Under the pieces are notes generated by a model. That model searched no databases and was not told the DNA's origin. It was given only the letters and a program-made list of their open reading frames with translations. A DNA stretch of 64,000 bases, from the NCBI RefSeq assembly GCF_004331915.1, contig NZ_CP036528.1:1254567-1318566 (forward strand). Direction: 5' to 3'. Every line of letters begins with the position of its first letter. Within the stretch, counting starts at the first letter, position 1. Source of the stretch: Ureibacillus thermophilus (lineage in GTDB: Bacteria; Bacillota; Bacilli; Bacillales_A; Planococcaceae). Below, one piece after another: positions 28,729-37,637 of this stretch. A program made the translations under genes and the position numbers.

Positions 28729-28762
28729 TTCTCTATATGGGAATGGGAAAGGTGTGTTCGAC

Positions 28763-29128
28763 TTGAAGCTGTTTAGTTTGATTTTGGCATCTGCACCAAT
28801 CAGTGACACAGATCGTGTGTTTAACCGCATGTCAGCAGTTACTCGTTATGTATACGAAAATGCACCGAATAACCAAGTGGCAGGATATATTATCTTTTTC
28901 CTTGTTTTTATCCTTTCCGCCATCGTGTACAAGCTGGGGTTTGCTAAAAAACTCAGCGTAGGGAAAAATATAATTATTTATATTTTCCTATTTTTGGGCT
29001 GTATTCTATTAACCTTTTTTGCCTTATTCTTGCCAATGATAGAAGGTTTAATAGTGGCTGCCCTTGTACTGATTCTCTATAAAATCCGTTTATGGAGAGA
29101 GAAAAAAGAAGAAAAAGAAGCTTCGTAA
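28763..29128 (+). CDS. ylaH: YlaH-like membrane protein
   Basis: This is a protein of about 121 residues with two TM segments (after AGYIIFFLVFILSAIVYKLGF and in the IIYIFLFLGCILLTFFALF / MIEGLIVAALVLIL region) and a charged tail WREKKEEKEAS. It matches YlaH in place and kind. Function is unknown. TTG 28763 has GGGAAAGG 10 bp before it; GTG 28754 is a possible earlier start. Confidence 0.82.
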   Translation: MKLFSLILASAPISDTDRVFNRMSAVTRYVYENAPNNQVAGYIIFFLVFILSAIVYKLGFAKKLSVGKNIIIYIFLFLGCILLTFFALFLPMIEGLIVAALVLILYKIRLWREKKEEKEAS

Positions 29129-29191
29129 GAAAAGAAAAACAGCTTTGTGATTGCCATCATCATTTTCAACTGAAAATAGAAACATAGATTT

Positions 29192-29496
29192 GAGGCTGGG
29201 ACATAAACCAAAAATGATAGGGGCAGCTGAAAGAGTTTTAATAAAAATTTGATATAACGAAAAATTGATTGGAGTGACGGGGCGAGTTCCTGTCGCGCAC
29301 GCTTAGTCATAAAGCAAATATTTTCCTGCGATGAGCCCTGTCGAGACCACGAGGAGCGAAGGAATGACTCAGAGGAGGCTAGAGCCGGGCCCCGCGGAAA
29401 GCGTTCCCGGAACGGAAATCAATTTTTAATAACCTATCAAAAAACATCATTTTCTCTTTGGAGAAAATGATGTTTTTTTAGATTTGTCCCAACCTC
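29192..29496 (+). repeat. GAGGCTGGGACA repeat element, copy R3 (diverged)
   Basis: The 305-bp copy has GAGGCTGGGACA at the left and a variant TGTCCCAACCTC at the right. Its core carries a GCGCACGCTTAGTC-type insertion also found in R6 but absent from R1, R2 and R4. The terminal hairpin is kept (CATCATTTTCTC-TTTG-pair). It lies between ylaH and the ABC importer genes, the only copy not between convergent genes. Confidence 0.85.
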
Positions 29497-29623
29497 TTTT
29501 GTTGTTTCAGTAGGAGGAAATCAAGCAAAAGAGGAAGTTGTATCGGCAAGCACCCGTGGGCATTCACACATTATTTTCCCTTCGCATAACCTACTCTTGA
29601 TAATGGATGGAACCATGAAATAA
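29495..29623 (+). pseudogene. Possible C-terminal remnant of an unidentified gene
   Basis: An open frame without a start runs from the right end of repeat R3 to a TAA 13 bp before the next gene. It reads FVVSVGGNQAKEEVVSASTR and then GHSHIIFPSHNLLLIMDGTMK. It could be a gene end cut off by the repeat or chance. I do not recognise it. Confidence 0.25.
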
Positions 29624-29636
29624 GGAGGTAAGAGGG

Positions 29637-30233
29637 ATGAAATGGTGGAAGATTAGTCTTGTCGTTATGTTGGCAAGTATGGTGGTTCTTCTTGCTGCGT
29701 GCGGGGAGAAAGAAATGACAAAAGTAAAAGTTGGGGAAGTAACGCGCTCCATCTTCTATGCTCCTCAATATGTAGCAATTGCGAAAGGATTTTTTGAAGA
29801 AGAAGGACTTGAAATTGAACTTTCTACTATTCCAGGCGGAGATAAAACAATGACTGCCCTTCTTTCAGGCGGCATCGATATAGCCCTTGTAGGAGCAGAA
29901 ACTTCCATTTATGTAACGGCCCAAGGAGCCAATGATCCAATTAAAAACTTTGCTCAATTAACACAAACAGATGGAACTTTCTTAGTTGCCCGGGAAAAAA
30001 TTGACGAGTTTTCTTGGGAAATGTTGAAAGGTACTACATTCCTTGGCCAACGCAAGGGCGGAATGCCGCAGATGGTCGGTGAATTTGTATTGAAAAAACA
30101 TGGAATCGATCCGCATAATGACTTGAATTTAATTCAAAACATCGAATTTGCCAATATTGCAACAGCCTTTGCATACGGGTACAAAAAACACCACAAAAGG
30201 AATCATGTAATAATTGGGTTGCAGTGTCCTTGA
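29637..30233 (+). pseudogene. ABC importer substrate-binding lipoprotein, N-terminal part, interrupted by the island
   Basis: The first 179 codons are those of an NMT1/SsuA-like (NitT/TauT family) binding protein. It has a lipoprotein signal with LAAC (Cys22), then VTRSIFYAPQYVAIAKGFFE, and GGDKTMTALLSGGIDIALVG. After ATAFA the frame runs into island DNA (YGYKKHHKRN...) and stops at 30233. The missing 150 codons lie at 40235-40687 in the same frame. AGGAGGTAAGAGGG precedes the ATG. The shortened product lacks the second lobe and should not bind ligand. The substrate is unknown; ATPase and permease genes are intact beyond the island. Confidence 0.9.
30150..30195. other. attL of the island
   Basis: The left half is target coding sequence (AATATTGCAACAGCC), then the common TTTGCAT at 30168-30174, then the phage-type arm GGGTACAAAAAACACCAC (30177-30194). 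Confidence 0.8.
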
Positions 30234-30334
30234 TACAGTATTTAATGATCCATTAATGTGTGTGTAATTTTAATAAAGGATGGCAATGAATGTATTTAGT
30301 CCTTCTTGGTTACAAAGATTACGAGAGAGTGAAA

Positions 30335-31267
30335 ATGATGCCAATCTTGTCAATTGTCATACCTGCTTATAATGAAGAAAAAATGATATTAAAGGCGGCA
30401 TATACGATTTCAGAACTGCTGAATAAGGAAAAGATTTCTGCAGAAATTCTCTTTGTCAATGACGGTTCTGAGGATAATACTTGGAAAGAAATCCAGCGTG
30501 CAAGTCAAGAAATTGAGAATGTGAGAGGAATCAGCTTATCCAGAAATTTTGGTAAAGAATCTGCCATTTTGGCTGGTCTTACTCATGCCAAAGGGGATTG
30601 CTGCATTGTCATGGATTGTGATTTGCAACATCCTCCCGAAACAATCATTGAAATGTATAGGCTATGGAAAGATGGCTATGACATAGTAGAAGGATTTAAA
30701 AAATCCAGAGGCAAAGAAGGAAAAATTAAAACATTTTTTGCCAAAAGTTTTTACCGGTTAATCAATCGGGTCACAGGATTTGATATGTCAGCTTCTTCGG
30801 ATTTTAAGCTTTTAGACCGGAAAGTGGTGGATGCTTATTTACAGCTGCCTGAGCGAAAAGTGTTTTTTCGCGCTTTAACCTTTTGGCTCGGCTTTAAAAG
30901 CATTGGAGTGGAATATGAGGTGCAGGAACGAACGGAAGGGAAGACGAAATGGTCTTATCTTTCCTTAATAAAATACGCCATTACAAATATTACGTCCTTT
31001 TCTACTGCTCCTATGCAAATTATAACCATCATCGGTGTGTTATTTTTTATTTTTTCCATTGTTTTAGGTGTGCAATCTCTCATCAACTTTTTCAGCGGCC
31101 GTTCCCTTGAAGGATTTACAACTGTTATTCTTCTTTTATTGGGAATTGGCAGTGTGCTTATGATGAGTTTAGGGATTATCGGTTATTATATTGCCAAAAT
31201 TTATGAGGAAGTAAAACGGAGACCAAGATATATTGTTTCTGAAAAAACGAATGATAAGGATGAATAA
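30335..31267 (+). CDS. GT2 family glycosyltransferase, DPM1/GtrB-like, membrane-anchored
   Basis: This is a 310-residue enzyme. Residues 1-230 are a GT-A family 2 domain (LSIVIPAYNEE, FVNDGSEDNTW, GLTHAKGDCCIVMDCDLQHPPE with the metal-binding DCD, and QERTEGKTKWSYLSLIKYA). Two C-terminal TM segments follow (VLFFIFSIVLGVQSL and VILLLLGIGSVLMMSLGIIGYY). GtrB-type enzymes load a sugar, usually glucose, onto undecaprenyl phosphate at the inner membrane face. ATG 30335 gives the usual family N terminus; ATG 30290 is an alternative. It overlaps gtrA and starts the glucosylation module of the island. Confidence 0.88.
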   Translation: MMPILSIVIPAYNEEKMILKAAYTISELLNKEKISAEILFVNDGSEDNTWKEIQRASQEIENVRGISLSRNFGKESAILAGLTHAKGDCCIVMDCDLQHPPETIIEMYRLWKDGYDIVEGFKKSRGKEGKIKTFFAKSFYRLINRVTGFDMSASSDFKLLDRKVVDAYLQLPERKVFFRALTFWLGFKSIGVEYEVQERTEGKTKWSYLSLIKYAITNITSFSTAPMQIITIIGVLFFIFSIVLGVQSLINFFSGRSLEGFTTVILLLLGIGSVLMMSLGIIGYYIAKIYEEVKRRPRYIVSEKTNDKDE

Positions 31268-31685
31268 TAATTTGTGGAAGCGTATAGGCTCGGTAGTAGA
31301 TGAGAAGTTTTGGAAATTTATAATTGTAGGAATCGTGAATACCATTGTAGGAACGATGATTATGTTTGGTTTGTATAATCTCGCCGGATTTTCCTATTGG
31401 CTGTCTTCATCGGCTAATTATATTTTGACTAGCATTTTAAGTTATTTTTTAAATAAATATTTTACATTTCAGCATAAAAAAGATTCGTGGAAGTCGGCAT
31501 TGCGCTTTGCTTTAAATATAGCGGTTTGTTATTTGTTGGCATATGGAATTGCTAAGCAGTTGGCTCTGCTCCTTTTATCGAATGTTTCTGTCAAAGTGCA
31601 GGAGAATGTGGCAATGATTGTAGGGATGGTCTTTTTTACAATGCTCAACTATTTAGGCCAGCGTTTTTTTGCCTTTAAGGAATAA
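31260..31685 (+). CDS. GtrA-family membrane protein (probable lipid-sugar flippase)
   Basis: This is a 141-residue protein with four TM segments and the GtrA signature (FWKFIIVGIVNTIVGTMIMFG, then SYFLNKYFTFQ and a C-terminal NYLGQRFFAFKE). GtrA proteins are thought to move undecaprenyl-phosphate-glucose across the membrane. It overlaps the end of the GT2 gene by 8 bp. ATG 31251 is another possible start. Confidence 0.87.
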   Translation: MNNNLWKRIGSVVDEKFWKFIIVGIVNTIVGTMIMFGLYNLAGFSYWLSSSANYILTSILSYFLNKYFTFQHKKDSWKSALRFALNIAVCYLLAYGIAKQLALLLLSNVSVKVQENVAMIVGMVFFTMLNYLGQRFFAFKE

Positions 31686-31713
31686 TATAGTGGATTGAAT
31701 TGGAAAGAAAGTA

Positions 31714-33276
31714 GTGGTGGAAACTATGCCGGAACAAGTGTTAAAAAGTTTAAAAGAAAAAATACAACCTGAATGGGTGCTCGCATTTTTCTCAGCAGTG
31801 ATGATTGGCTTTTTAGCCCATGCTTATGTCTTTTTGCATCGTTTGCCGAATCATGATGGCATTATCAATATATATAATACGCAGGCGAAGGTTAAATCCG
31901 GGCGCTTCTTTTTAGGCCCTGCTAGTGGAATGAGTTCTTTTTTTGATCTTCCTTGGGTTATAGGGGTGCTATCCATCCTTTTCTTGGGGTTGGCTGCTGT
32001 TTGTATCATTATTTTGTTTGATGTACGAAAAAAACTAGCTATTGTGTTAATTTCAGGAATTATCGTTGTTTTTCCAAGCGTGTCTGCTACATTTGCCTAT
32101 ATGTTTACAGCAGATGGTTATATGCTGGGCATCTTTTTTGCCATTTTAGCCGTAGTGTTGACGAAAAAATATAAATTTGGCTTTCTGATTGGAGCCATTC
32201 TTCTTTGTTTGTCTGTAGGGATTTATCAGGCAAATTTATCCGTAGCACTTGTTTTTATCACGTTATGGATTATTCATGAGATTTTATTTTCCACGTTTTC
32301 AACGAAAGTAATCGGGCTTCATATCCTTCGTTCAGGTTTGGCTGTAGGGATTGGAATGGTGTTGTATTTGGCCATATTTAACTTTTTTACAAAGTTTTTA
32401 AATGTACAAATTACGAGCTATCAGGGACTGGATAAAGTAGGAGCTGTAACAATACATGATATTCCAAAACGGTTAGTGCAGATAAAAGAAGAGTTGTTAA
32501 GTTTTTTCTTCGATAGTTTTTACAATCATCATGATATAAGTTTACTGCCGATATTGAATGTTTTCATTTTCATCACCCTCATTGCGGCAGTTTTTACAGT
32601 GATTGTGAAAAAACATTTATATAAAAACCTTTTACATATGATCCTTTTCATAGTGCTGGTAATGAGTCTTCCGTTTAGCTATTATATTGTTTATTTTATT
32701 TCGCCGGTTGCGTTTTATCATACGTTAATGGTTTTTAGTTTAAGCAGTGTGTATATTTTCCTTGTGCTGCTGTATGATGCTGTAGAAGAAAAACGGCCAT
32801 TATGGGTGGAAAAGGTCAGCTCTTGGGCAACGGTATTGTTGATGAGCGTTGCGATTTTTAATTTCGCCATCATTGCGAATATTAGTTATTTTAATATGGA
32901 ATTGCGACATGAAAAAACAATGAATTTGACTAATCGAATTCTTGACCGAATTGAACAATTGGATGAATACGAAGACATTAAAAAAATGACAGTGTTCGGA
33001 AAAGTTCCCATGCATTCAGAATTGACTTCTGAAATTATTCCAAACCGTATTCCCCATATGATTGGGACAACAGGAGAAGTTTTTATTTCGGAACCATATC
33101 ATTATACGGCATTGTTTGACAGTTTCTTTGGTTATTCATTGGATATTGCCACTGAAGAAGAAAGAAAAGCAATCCAACAAAGCAGGGAATTTAAAGAGAT
33201 GGGCGTTTGGCCTGCCAAAGACTCCATTAAAGTATTTGATGATATTGTTGTTGTGAAATTTGAGGACATAGAATAA
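31714..33276 (+). CDS. GtrII-like polytopic glucosyltransferase
   Basis: This is a 520-residue membrane protein with roughly ten TM segments and the pattern of the Glucos_trans_II family: RLPNHDGIINIYN, SGRFFLGPASGMSSFFDLPW, FTADGYMLGIFFAI and SVGIYQANLSVALVF, with a long extracytoplasmic C-terminal part. Such enzymes move the sugar from the lipid carrier to a surface polymer. The likely acceptor here is a wall polymer, glycolipid or surface glycan, and is not shown. GTG 31714 has GGAAAG before it; ATG 31726 is an alternative start. It follows gtrA after 28 bp. Confidence 0.83.
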   Translation: MVETMPEQVLKSLKEKIQPEWVLAFFSAVMIGFLAHAYVFLHRLPNHDGIINIYNTQAKVKSGRFFLGPASGMSSFFDLPWVIGVLSILFLGLAAVCIIILFDVRKKLAIVLISGIIVVFPSVSATFAYMFTADGYMLGIFFAILAVVLTKKYKFGFLIGAILLCLSVGIYQANLSVALVFITLWIIHEILFSTFSTKVIGLHILRSGLAVGIGMVLYLAIFNFFTKFLNVQITSYQGLDKVGAVTIHDIPKRLVQIKEELLSFFFDSFYNHHDISLLPILNVFIFITLIAAVFTVIVKKHLYKNLLHMILFIVLVMSLPFSYYIVYFISPVAFYHTLMVFSLSSVYIFLVLLYDAVEEKRPLWVEKVSSWATVLLMSVAIFNFAIIANISYFNMELRHEKTMNLTNRILDRIEQLDEYEDIKKMTVFGKVPMHSELTSEIIPNRIPHMIGTTGEVFISEPYHYTALFDSFFGYSLDIATEEERKAIQQSREFKEMGVWPAKDSIKVFDDIVVVKFEDIE

Positions 33277-33286
33277 TTTTTATAAC

Positions 33287-33324
33287 TAGTGGTGTTGGCG
33301 TGTTATGTCAGCACTATTTTTTTT
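33287..33324 (+). terminator. Terminator of the glucosylation module
   Basis: TAGTGGTG and CAGCACTA form an imperfect stem, followed by nine T. Confidence 0.75.
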
Positions 33325-33346
33325 TGAAGTAATTTAAATATAAAAT

Positions 33347-33396
33347 GAAGCTGCTAATTCCTGATTTTTTGATTAGAATTAGCAGCTTCGTTTTTT
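33347..33396. terminator. Bidirectional terminator before the MFS gene end
   Basis: GAAGCTGCTAATTC and GAATTAGCAGCTTC form a perfect 14-bp stem with a 15-nt loop, followed by G and T6; AT-rich sequence on the other side also suits the leftward MFS gene. Confidence 0.85.
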
Positions 33397-33422
33397 ATAG
33401 ATTAAAGGTGAAATACATTTTT

Positions 33423-34913
33423 TTATTTATTTTTTTCCATGTTTTCTGCAATCCCTTTGCTTACATCAACGCGTTTTAAAAACAATGCTAAGATTAACGC
33501 TACTCCTGTAACAACGGCTGCCACTAAGAAGGAAACTTGGACACCTTCAAGCAATGCTTGTTGCTGAATTCCGGCTATGAACATTTGGTCTTGTAATTGA
33601 GCTGGATTTGAAGCTTTTGCTGCTTCCACCAACTCTTCGCCCTTATTAGTAGCGACAGAGTTCATTAATGTTACAAATAGAGCTGTACCGATAGAACCAA
33701 CTACTTGTTGGATTGTGTTGTTCACCGCTGTGCCATGCGGATTTAATTGATTTGGCAATTGGTTTAAACCGTTTGTCATAATTGGCATCATAACCATTGA
33801 CATACCGAACATACGAAGCGTATACATTAAAACGATTGTCGTTTTCGTTGTTTCCAAATCCATAGTGGATAGTAAATATGTTGCGTATCCTGTAATGGCT
33901 AAACCGATTAATGCTAAGACGCGAGGTCCGAATTTGTCAAATAATTTACCGGTAATTGGCGACATAATCCCCATCACTAGTGCGCCCGGAAGCATAATTA
34001 AACCAGAATCGAGCGGTGAAATGCCGCGGACACTTTGTACATAAGCAGGAGTCAAAATCATGCCGGAGAACATGGCTGCCGTTACAACCATTGATATAAT
34101 ATTCGCTAGTGCAAACATTGGATATTTGTAAACACGCAAATCTAATAATGGCTGTTCTAAACGGAATTGGCGAACAACGAACAAAATGATGCCCAATGCT
34201 CCAACGATTAGTGTTGTCAATACAGTTGCGTCTGACCAGCCATCGTTCGAAGCTGTTGAACAGCCATATAATAAACATCCGAAACCAATAATGGATAACA
34301 CAACAGATATATAGTCAATGGAAGTATGGCGTGTTTCCAAAATATTTTCCAATTTCCAAATAGCAAGTAAGAGGCTGAGAATGGCAAATGGCAAAATCAT
34401 TTCAAATAAGATGCGCCAGTCCCAATACTCTACAATATAACCGGATAATGTTGGACCAATAGCTGGGGCAGTAATCATTACTAATCCGAAAATCCCCATG
34501 GCCGCCCCTCGTTTTTCTCGTGGGAAGCTGACGAGCATGATGTTCATAAGTAATGGACCCATGACGGAACCGCCTGCAGCTTGAAACATACGTCCAGCTA
34601 AAAGAATGCCAAAATTAGGAGCATAAGCTGCTAGTGCCGTTCCAATTGTAAAAAGGAACATCGCTGTAATAAACAAATGACGGTTTTTAAACCGCGTAAT
34701 TAAAAAGGCGGATACAGGAATTAGTACACCGCTTACGAGCATATAGCCTGTAGCTAACCATTGTACCGTTGAATATTCAATTTCAAAGTCCTTCATTATC
34801 GTTGGCAATGCAACGTTTAATAAGGAGTTATTTAAGAAAGATACAAACGCACCAAAGAAAAGTATTGCGATGACTAAATATGGCGGTTTTTTCTCCTTAT
34901 CGTCTAATGTCAT
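33423..34913 (-). CDS. DHA2-family MFS drug efflux transporter (EmrB/QacA-like)
   Basis: This is a 496-residue transporter with 14 predicted TM segments. It has the family's early motif LNVALPTIMKDFEIEYSTVQWLATGYML, the motif A-like loop ITRFKNRHLFI and the motif C AAGGSVMGPLL with APAIGPTLSGYIVE. These proton-driven pumps export hydrophobic drugs, dyes or detergents. A divergent TetR gene starts 144 bp away, a usual layout for regulated pumps. It lies inside the recombinase island. Confidence 0.9.
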   Translation of the reverse strand: MTLDDKEKKPPYLVIAILFFGAFVSFLNNSLLNVALPTIMKDFEIEYSTVQWLATGYMLVSGVLIPVSAFLITRFKNRHLFITAMFLFTIGTALAAYAPNFGILLAGRMFQAAGGSVMGPLLMNIMLVSFPREKRGAAMGIFGLVMITAPAIGPTLSGYIVEYWDWRILFEMILPFAILSLLLAIWKLENILETRHTSIDYISVVLSIIGFGCLLYGCSTASNDGWSDATVLTTLIVGALGIILFVVRQFRLEQPLLDLRVYKYPMFALANIISMVVTAAMFSGMILTPAYVQSVRGISPLDSGLIMLPGALVMGIMSPITGKLFDKFGPRVLALIGLAITGYATYLLSTMDLETTKTTIVLMYTLRMFGMSMVMMPIMTNGLNQLPNQLNPHGTAVNNTIQQVVGSIGTALFVTLMNSVATNKGEELVEAAKASNPAQLQDQMFIAGIQQQALLEGVQVSFLVAAVVTGVALILALFLKRVDVSKGIAENMEKNK

Positions 34914-35018
34914 ATTTTCCCTTCCTCATTTCTCTTTTTTTTGACTTAAACATTTTATACCTGCAGTTCATTTTTGGCAACAAAAAAATACATTGGGTTC
35001 AAATTCTGTTTTTTCGTG

Positions 35019-35024
35019 TATAAT
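35019..35024 (+). promoter_or_regulatory. Probable -10 of the TetR gene
   Basis: TATAAT lies 33 bp before the ATG of the TetR gene. A good -35 is not seen. The 34914-35057 interval has no clear palindrome to call an operator. Confidence 0.4.
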
Positions 35025-35057
35025 GATAATAAGCAATAATAAATAGAGGAGTTTAAA

Positions 35058-35954
35058 ATGAATAAAAGAAAAAAAGCAGTAGTGGATCACGCTTTACAAT
35101 TATTTGTTGAAAACGGCATTGCGAAAACATCCATTCAACAAATTATTGAAAGTGCAGGCATTTCAAAAGGAACTTTTTATAATTACTTCTCTTCCAAAGC
35201 GGAATGTATTGAAGCGATTTTAGAACAGGCAAGATATGATGCTTCGCTTTTGCGCGCTGAACTGATGATTGGTAAGGACCCTACGGATATTCATGTATTT
35301 GCCAATCAGATTGCAGTACTGTGGAAGATTAATCAAGAATCGGGATTGGATGTTTTATATGAAGAAATTTTGCATTCTGGGGAAGTGGAATTAAAACAAC
35401 TGGTGCTGCGCCATCGTTTATTAGAGTTTGAGTGGTTTAAATTGCGTTTATGCGAAATTTTCGGCGATGAAATCCGACCTTACGGATTTGAAGCGGCAGT
35501 TTTATTTTATGGAATGTTTCAATATTTAACCTTCACATGCAAAATTACAAATCATCAATCGGTTTCATTAGAAGAAATTGCTTCCACCTTATTAAAGTAC
35601 TTAGAAAAAATCATTGATTTAATACTCAAAGAAAAAACGGCTCTTTTAAATCCTGATAAAATTAATACATTTATTGCCGTATCAAAGAAACAATATTCTT
35701 TTGATATTACAGAGATAAAATATAGACTTAAGGAATTGGCTGAACAAAATTTAACGAACTCCCAAGAGGAAATTGTCACAGCAATTATAGAGGAAATCAA
35801 TCGCGAACCTCTTCGAACACGGATTCTCAACGCTCTCTTGAAAGTATTGATTGATGAATTTAAAGGCTCTGAATATGAACAAACGGTAAAAGAAATCGCG
35901 AGCCTTATTTGGTATGATGTACGGGCTAAACAATTGCAGCAAAAAAGCACCTGA
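35058..35954 (+). CDS. TetR-family regulator, long form, divergent to the MFS pump
   Basis: This is a 298-residue regulator with an N-terminal HTH (TSIQQIIESAGISKGTFYNYFSSKAECI) and a ligand domain extended by about 100 helical residues. This long form is like the YerO-like gene at 13429. The divergent MFS gene is its likely target. AGAGGAG precedes the ATG. The gene ends at a strong hairpin. Confidence 0.88.
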   Translation: MNKRKKAVVDHALQLFVENGIAKTSIQQIIESAGISKGTFYNYFSSKAECIEAILEQARYDASLLRAELMIGKDPTDIHVFANQIAVLWKINQESGLDVLYEEILHSGEVELKQLVLRHRLLEFEWFKLRLCEIFGDEIRPYGFEAAVLFYGMFQYLTFTCKITNHQSVSLEEIASTLLKYLEKIIDLILKEKTALLNPDKINTFIAVSKKQYSFDITEIKYRLKELAEQNLTNSQEEIVTAIIEEINREPLRTRILNALLKVLIDEFKGSEYEQTVKEIASLIWYDVRAKQLQQKST

Positions 35955-35992
35955 AATGTAAAGGGGAATCCAATAACTTACCATCAAAAAAG

Positions 35993-36035
35993 AGCTATTT
36001 TAGTAGGAGGCAATCTACTAAAATAGCTTATTTTT
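35993..36035. terminator. Terminator between the TetR gene and the recombinase gene
   Basis: AGCTATTTTAGTAG and CTACTAAAATAGCT form a perfect 14-bp stem with an 8-nt loop, followed by TATTTTT. It lies between convergent genes and has an A-run on the other side. Confidence 0.92.
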
Positions 36036-36047
36036 CTGCAATTATCT

Positions 36048-37619
36048 TTAATAAAGTTTTCCATTCAAATAATCTGATAATGAGAGATTCAATTCAATGT
36101 CAATTTCATTTTTTCCAAAGTACACTTTATGAATTATCTTTGAAAGCATCGCTTTTATTAAATCTTCATCGGCTTCATTAAATTTTTGTTCCCAGTTTTT
36201 GAATTGATTTTCCGGCTTATCGGCATGATCCCGCTCTTTATCTAATGCTTCCTTTAAATCATTGATTTGCCTTAACTTTTCTTCAAGTTGCTTTTCGATG
36301 GCTTTCAAGGCGAGAGATAACTGTTCAGGTGTAAATGCACTTTCCCCAATTAACGCTTTCCCAATCTCCAGATTTAATTTTTCCTGCTGTTTTCTTAAAT
36401 CTCCATATTCTTTTTTTAAATTTTTCAGATTTTGTTCCTTTAGCTTTAGGAATTCATCTTTTCCAGTTTGGTTTTTATTAAAGAAGGATTCTAATTCCAA
36501 TTTGGATAGAATGGTTTTGAGTTGATTGATGATAAGAGTGTCATATTTTTTTCCGCCCCAAACGTTTTGTTGGTGGCTCCCGTGCAATTTGCCTTTATTC
36601 AAAGGGCATCGGTAACGGTAAATGATCGTTTTAGAAGATTCATTTTTGGAAGTTCTATAAAGATAATTTGATGTCAGTTTAGAACCGCAATATTTGCAAT
36701 AGGCAAGGCCAGAGAATAGAAGCTTTCCGGTTCTTGGGATGCTTGATTTATCTTGTTTTTCAATAGAATTGTGCCGGACCTTTCGGATTCGTTCTGCTTG
36801 ATAAAAGAGTTCATCAGAAATAATCTTTAGTTTTTCGTTAAAAGGCTGCGTTCCTCCTAAAGCGGATTTATATCGCTTGTATCCGATGTAAATGGGATTG
36901 GATAATATGCGCTGGATGGTGCTTACAACAAAAATGCTACCATCTCTTGTTCGGAACCCATGTTCATTTAAATAATCGGCAATTTTCCGATAGCCCATCT
37001 GTTTGTTTACATATAAATGGAAGATTAACTTTATCATTTTTGATTCCATTTCGTCTGGGACTAATTCTTTCAGTCGGCGGTCTTTGTTTTTCCAATGAGG
37101 TTGATTCGTTTCCACGATTTTGTACCCAATGGGAGCTGTACCACCTTGAAAAAAACCTTGTTCACCAAGCTGTTTTTTTGCCTCTTTTACCCGAATGGAA
37201 GTTTTTTGGCTTTCGCCGTCGGATTGCCAAAAGCTGATATAATTCAGGAGCTTATCGACATGGGATTCAATTTTCCTCTGTCCTTCTTTAACAGACCAGA
37301 CTTCTATGCCATGTTGAATTAAAAAATTGACCATAACCGGCGTTTCATCTTCCCGCCGGCCTAACCGGTCGAACATGAAAACGAGCAAAACGTCAAATTT
37401 TTTCTTTAATGCGCCTTCTTTTAATGCAGCCATTTCATCCCGTTCACTAGCAGTCTTTTTCCAGCCAGATACGCCCTTTTCATATAACTCATTGGTGATG
37501 GTCCAATCGGGTTTGTTTTTGACGAATTCATGGCAGGCATTTTTTTGCATCGGAATGTCTTCATCTGCACTGACTTGTTGTTTTTTCGATACCCGATAAA
37601 GACACCAAACCCGCTTCAT
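36048..37619 (-). CDS. Large serine recombinase (site-specific integrase of the island)
   Basis: This is a 523-residue recombinase. The N-terminal resolvase catalytic domain starts CLYRVSKKQQ with nucleophile Ser11 and holds the FDVLLVFMFDRLGRREDE segment. A recombinase domain (YRKIADYLNEHGFRTRDG, then ILSNPIYIGYK) follows at about 200-260. A zinc ribbon (LAYCKYCGSK with a later RCPLNKG) lies near 320-365, and a coiled coil covers 390-470. This is the layout of phage-type large serine integrases, which join attP and attB unidirectionally without host factors. The attL/attR pair around the island fits this enzyme. A small gene lies 18 bp upstream. Confidence 0.95.
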   Translation of the reverse strand: MKRVWCLYRVSKKQQVSADEDIPMQKNACHEFVKNKPDWTITNELYEKGVSGWKKTASERDEMAALKEGALKKKFDVLLVFMFDRLGRREDETPVMVNFLIQHGIEVWSVKEGQRKIESHVDKLLNYISFWQSDGESQKTSIRVKEAKKQLGEQGFFQGGTAPIGYKIVETNQPHWKNKDRRLKELVPDEMESKMIKLIFHLYVNKQMGYRKIADYLNEHGFRTRDGSIFVVSTIQRILSNPIYIGYKRYKSALGGTQPFNEKLKIISDELFYQAERIRKVRHNSIEKQDKSSIPRTGKLLFSGLAYCKYCGSKLTSNYLYRTSKNESSKTIIYRYRCPLNKGKLHGSHQQNVWGGKKYDTLIINQLKTILSKLELESFFNKNQTGKDEFLKLKEQNLKNLKKEYGDLRKQQEKLNLEIGKALIGESAFTPEQLSLALKAIEKQLEEKLRQINDLKEALDKERDHADKPENQFKNWEQKFNEADEDLIKAMLSKIIHKVYFGKNEIDIELNLSLSDYLNGKLY

Positions 37620-37637
37620 TCCACACCACCCGTTTCA

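Noticed and set aside
29497-29636. TPP or other riboswitch before the ABC importer
   Set aside because: The importer is of a family that includes thiamine-precursor transporters, but the conserved CTGAGA and ACCTGATC segments of a TPP riboswitch are absent.
35019-35057. An operator for the MFS/TetR pair in the island
   Set aside because: No palindrome of convincing length was found in 34914-35057.
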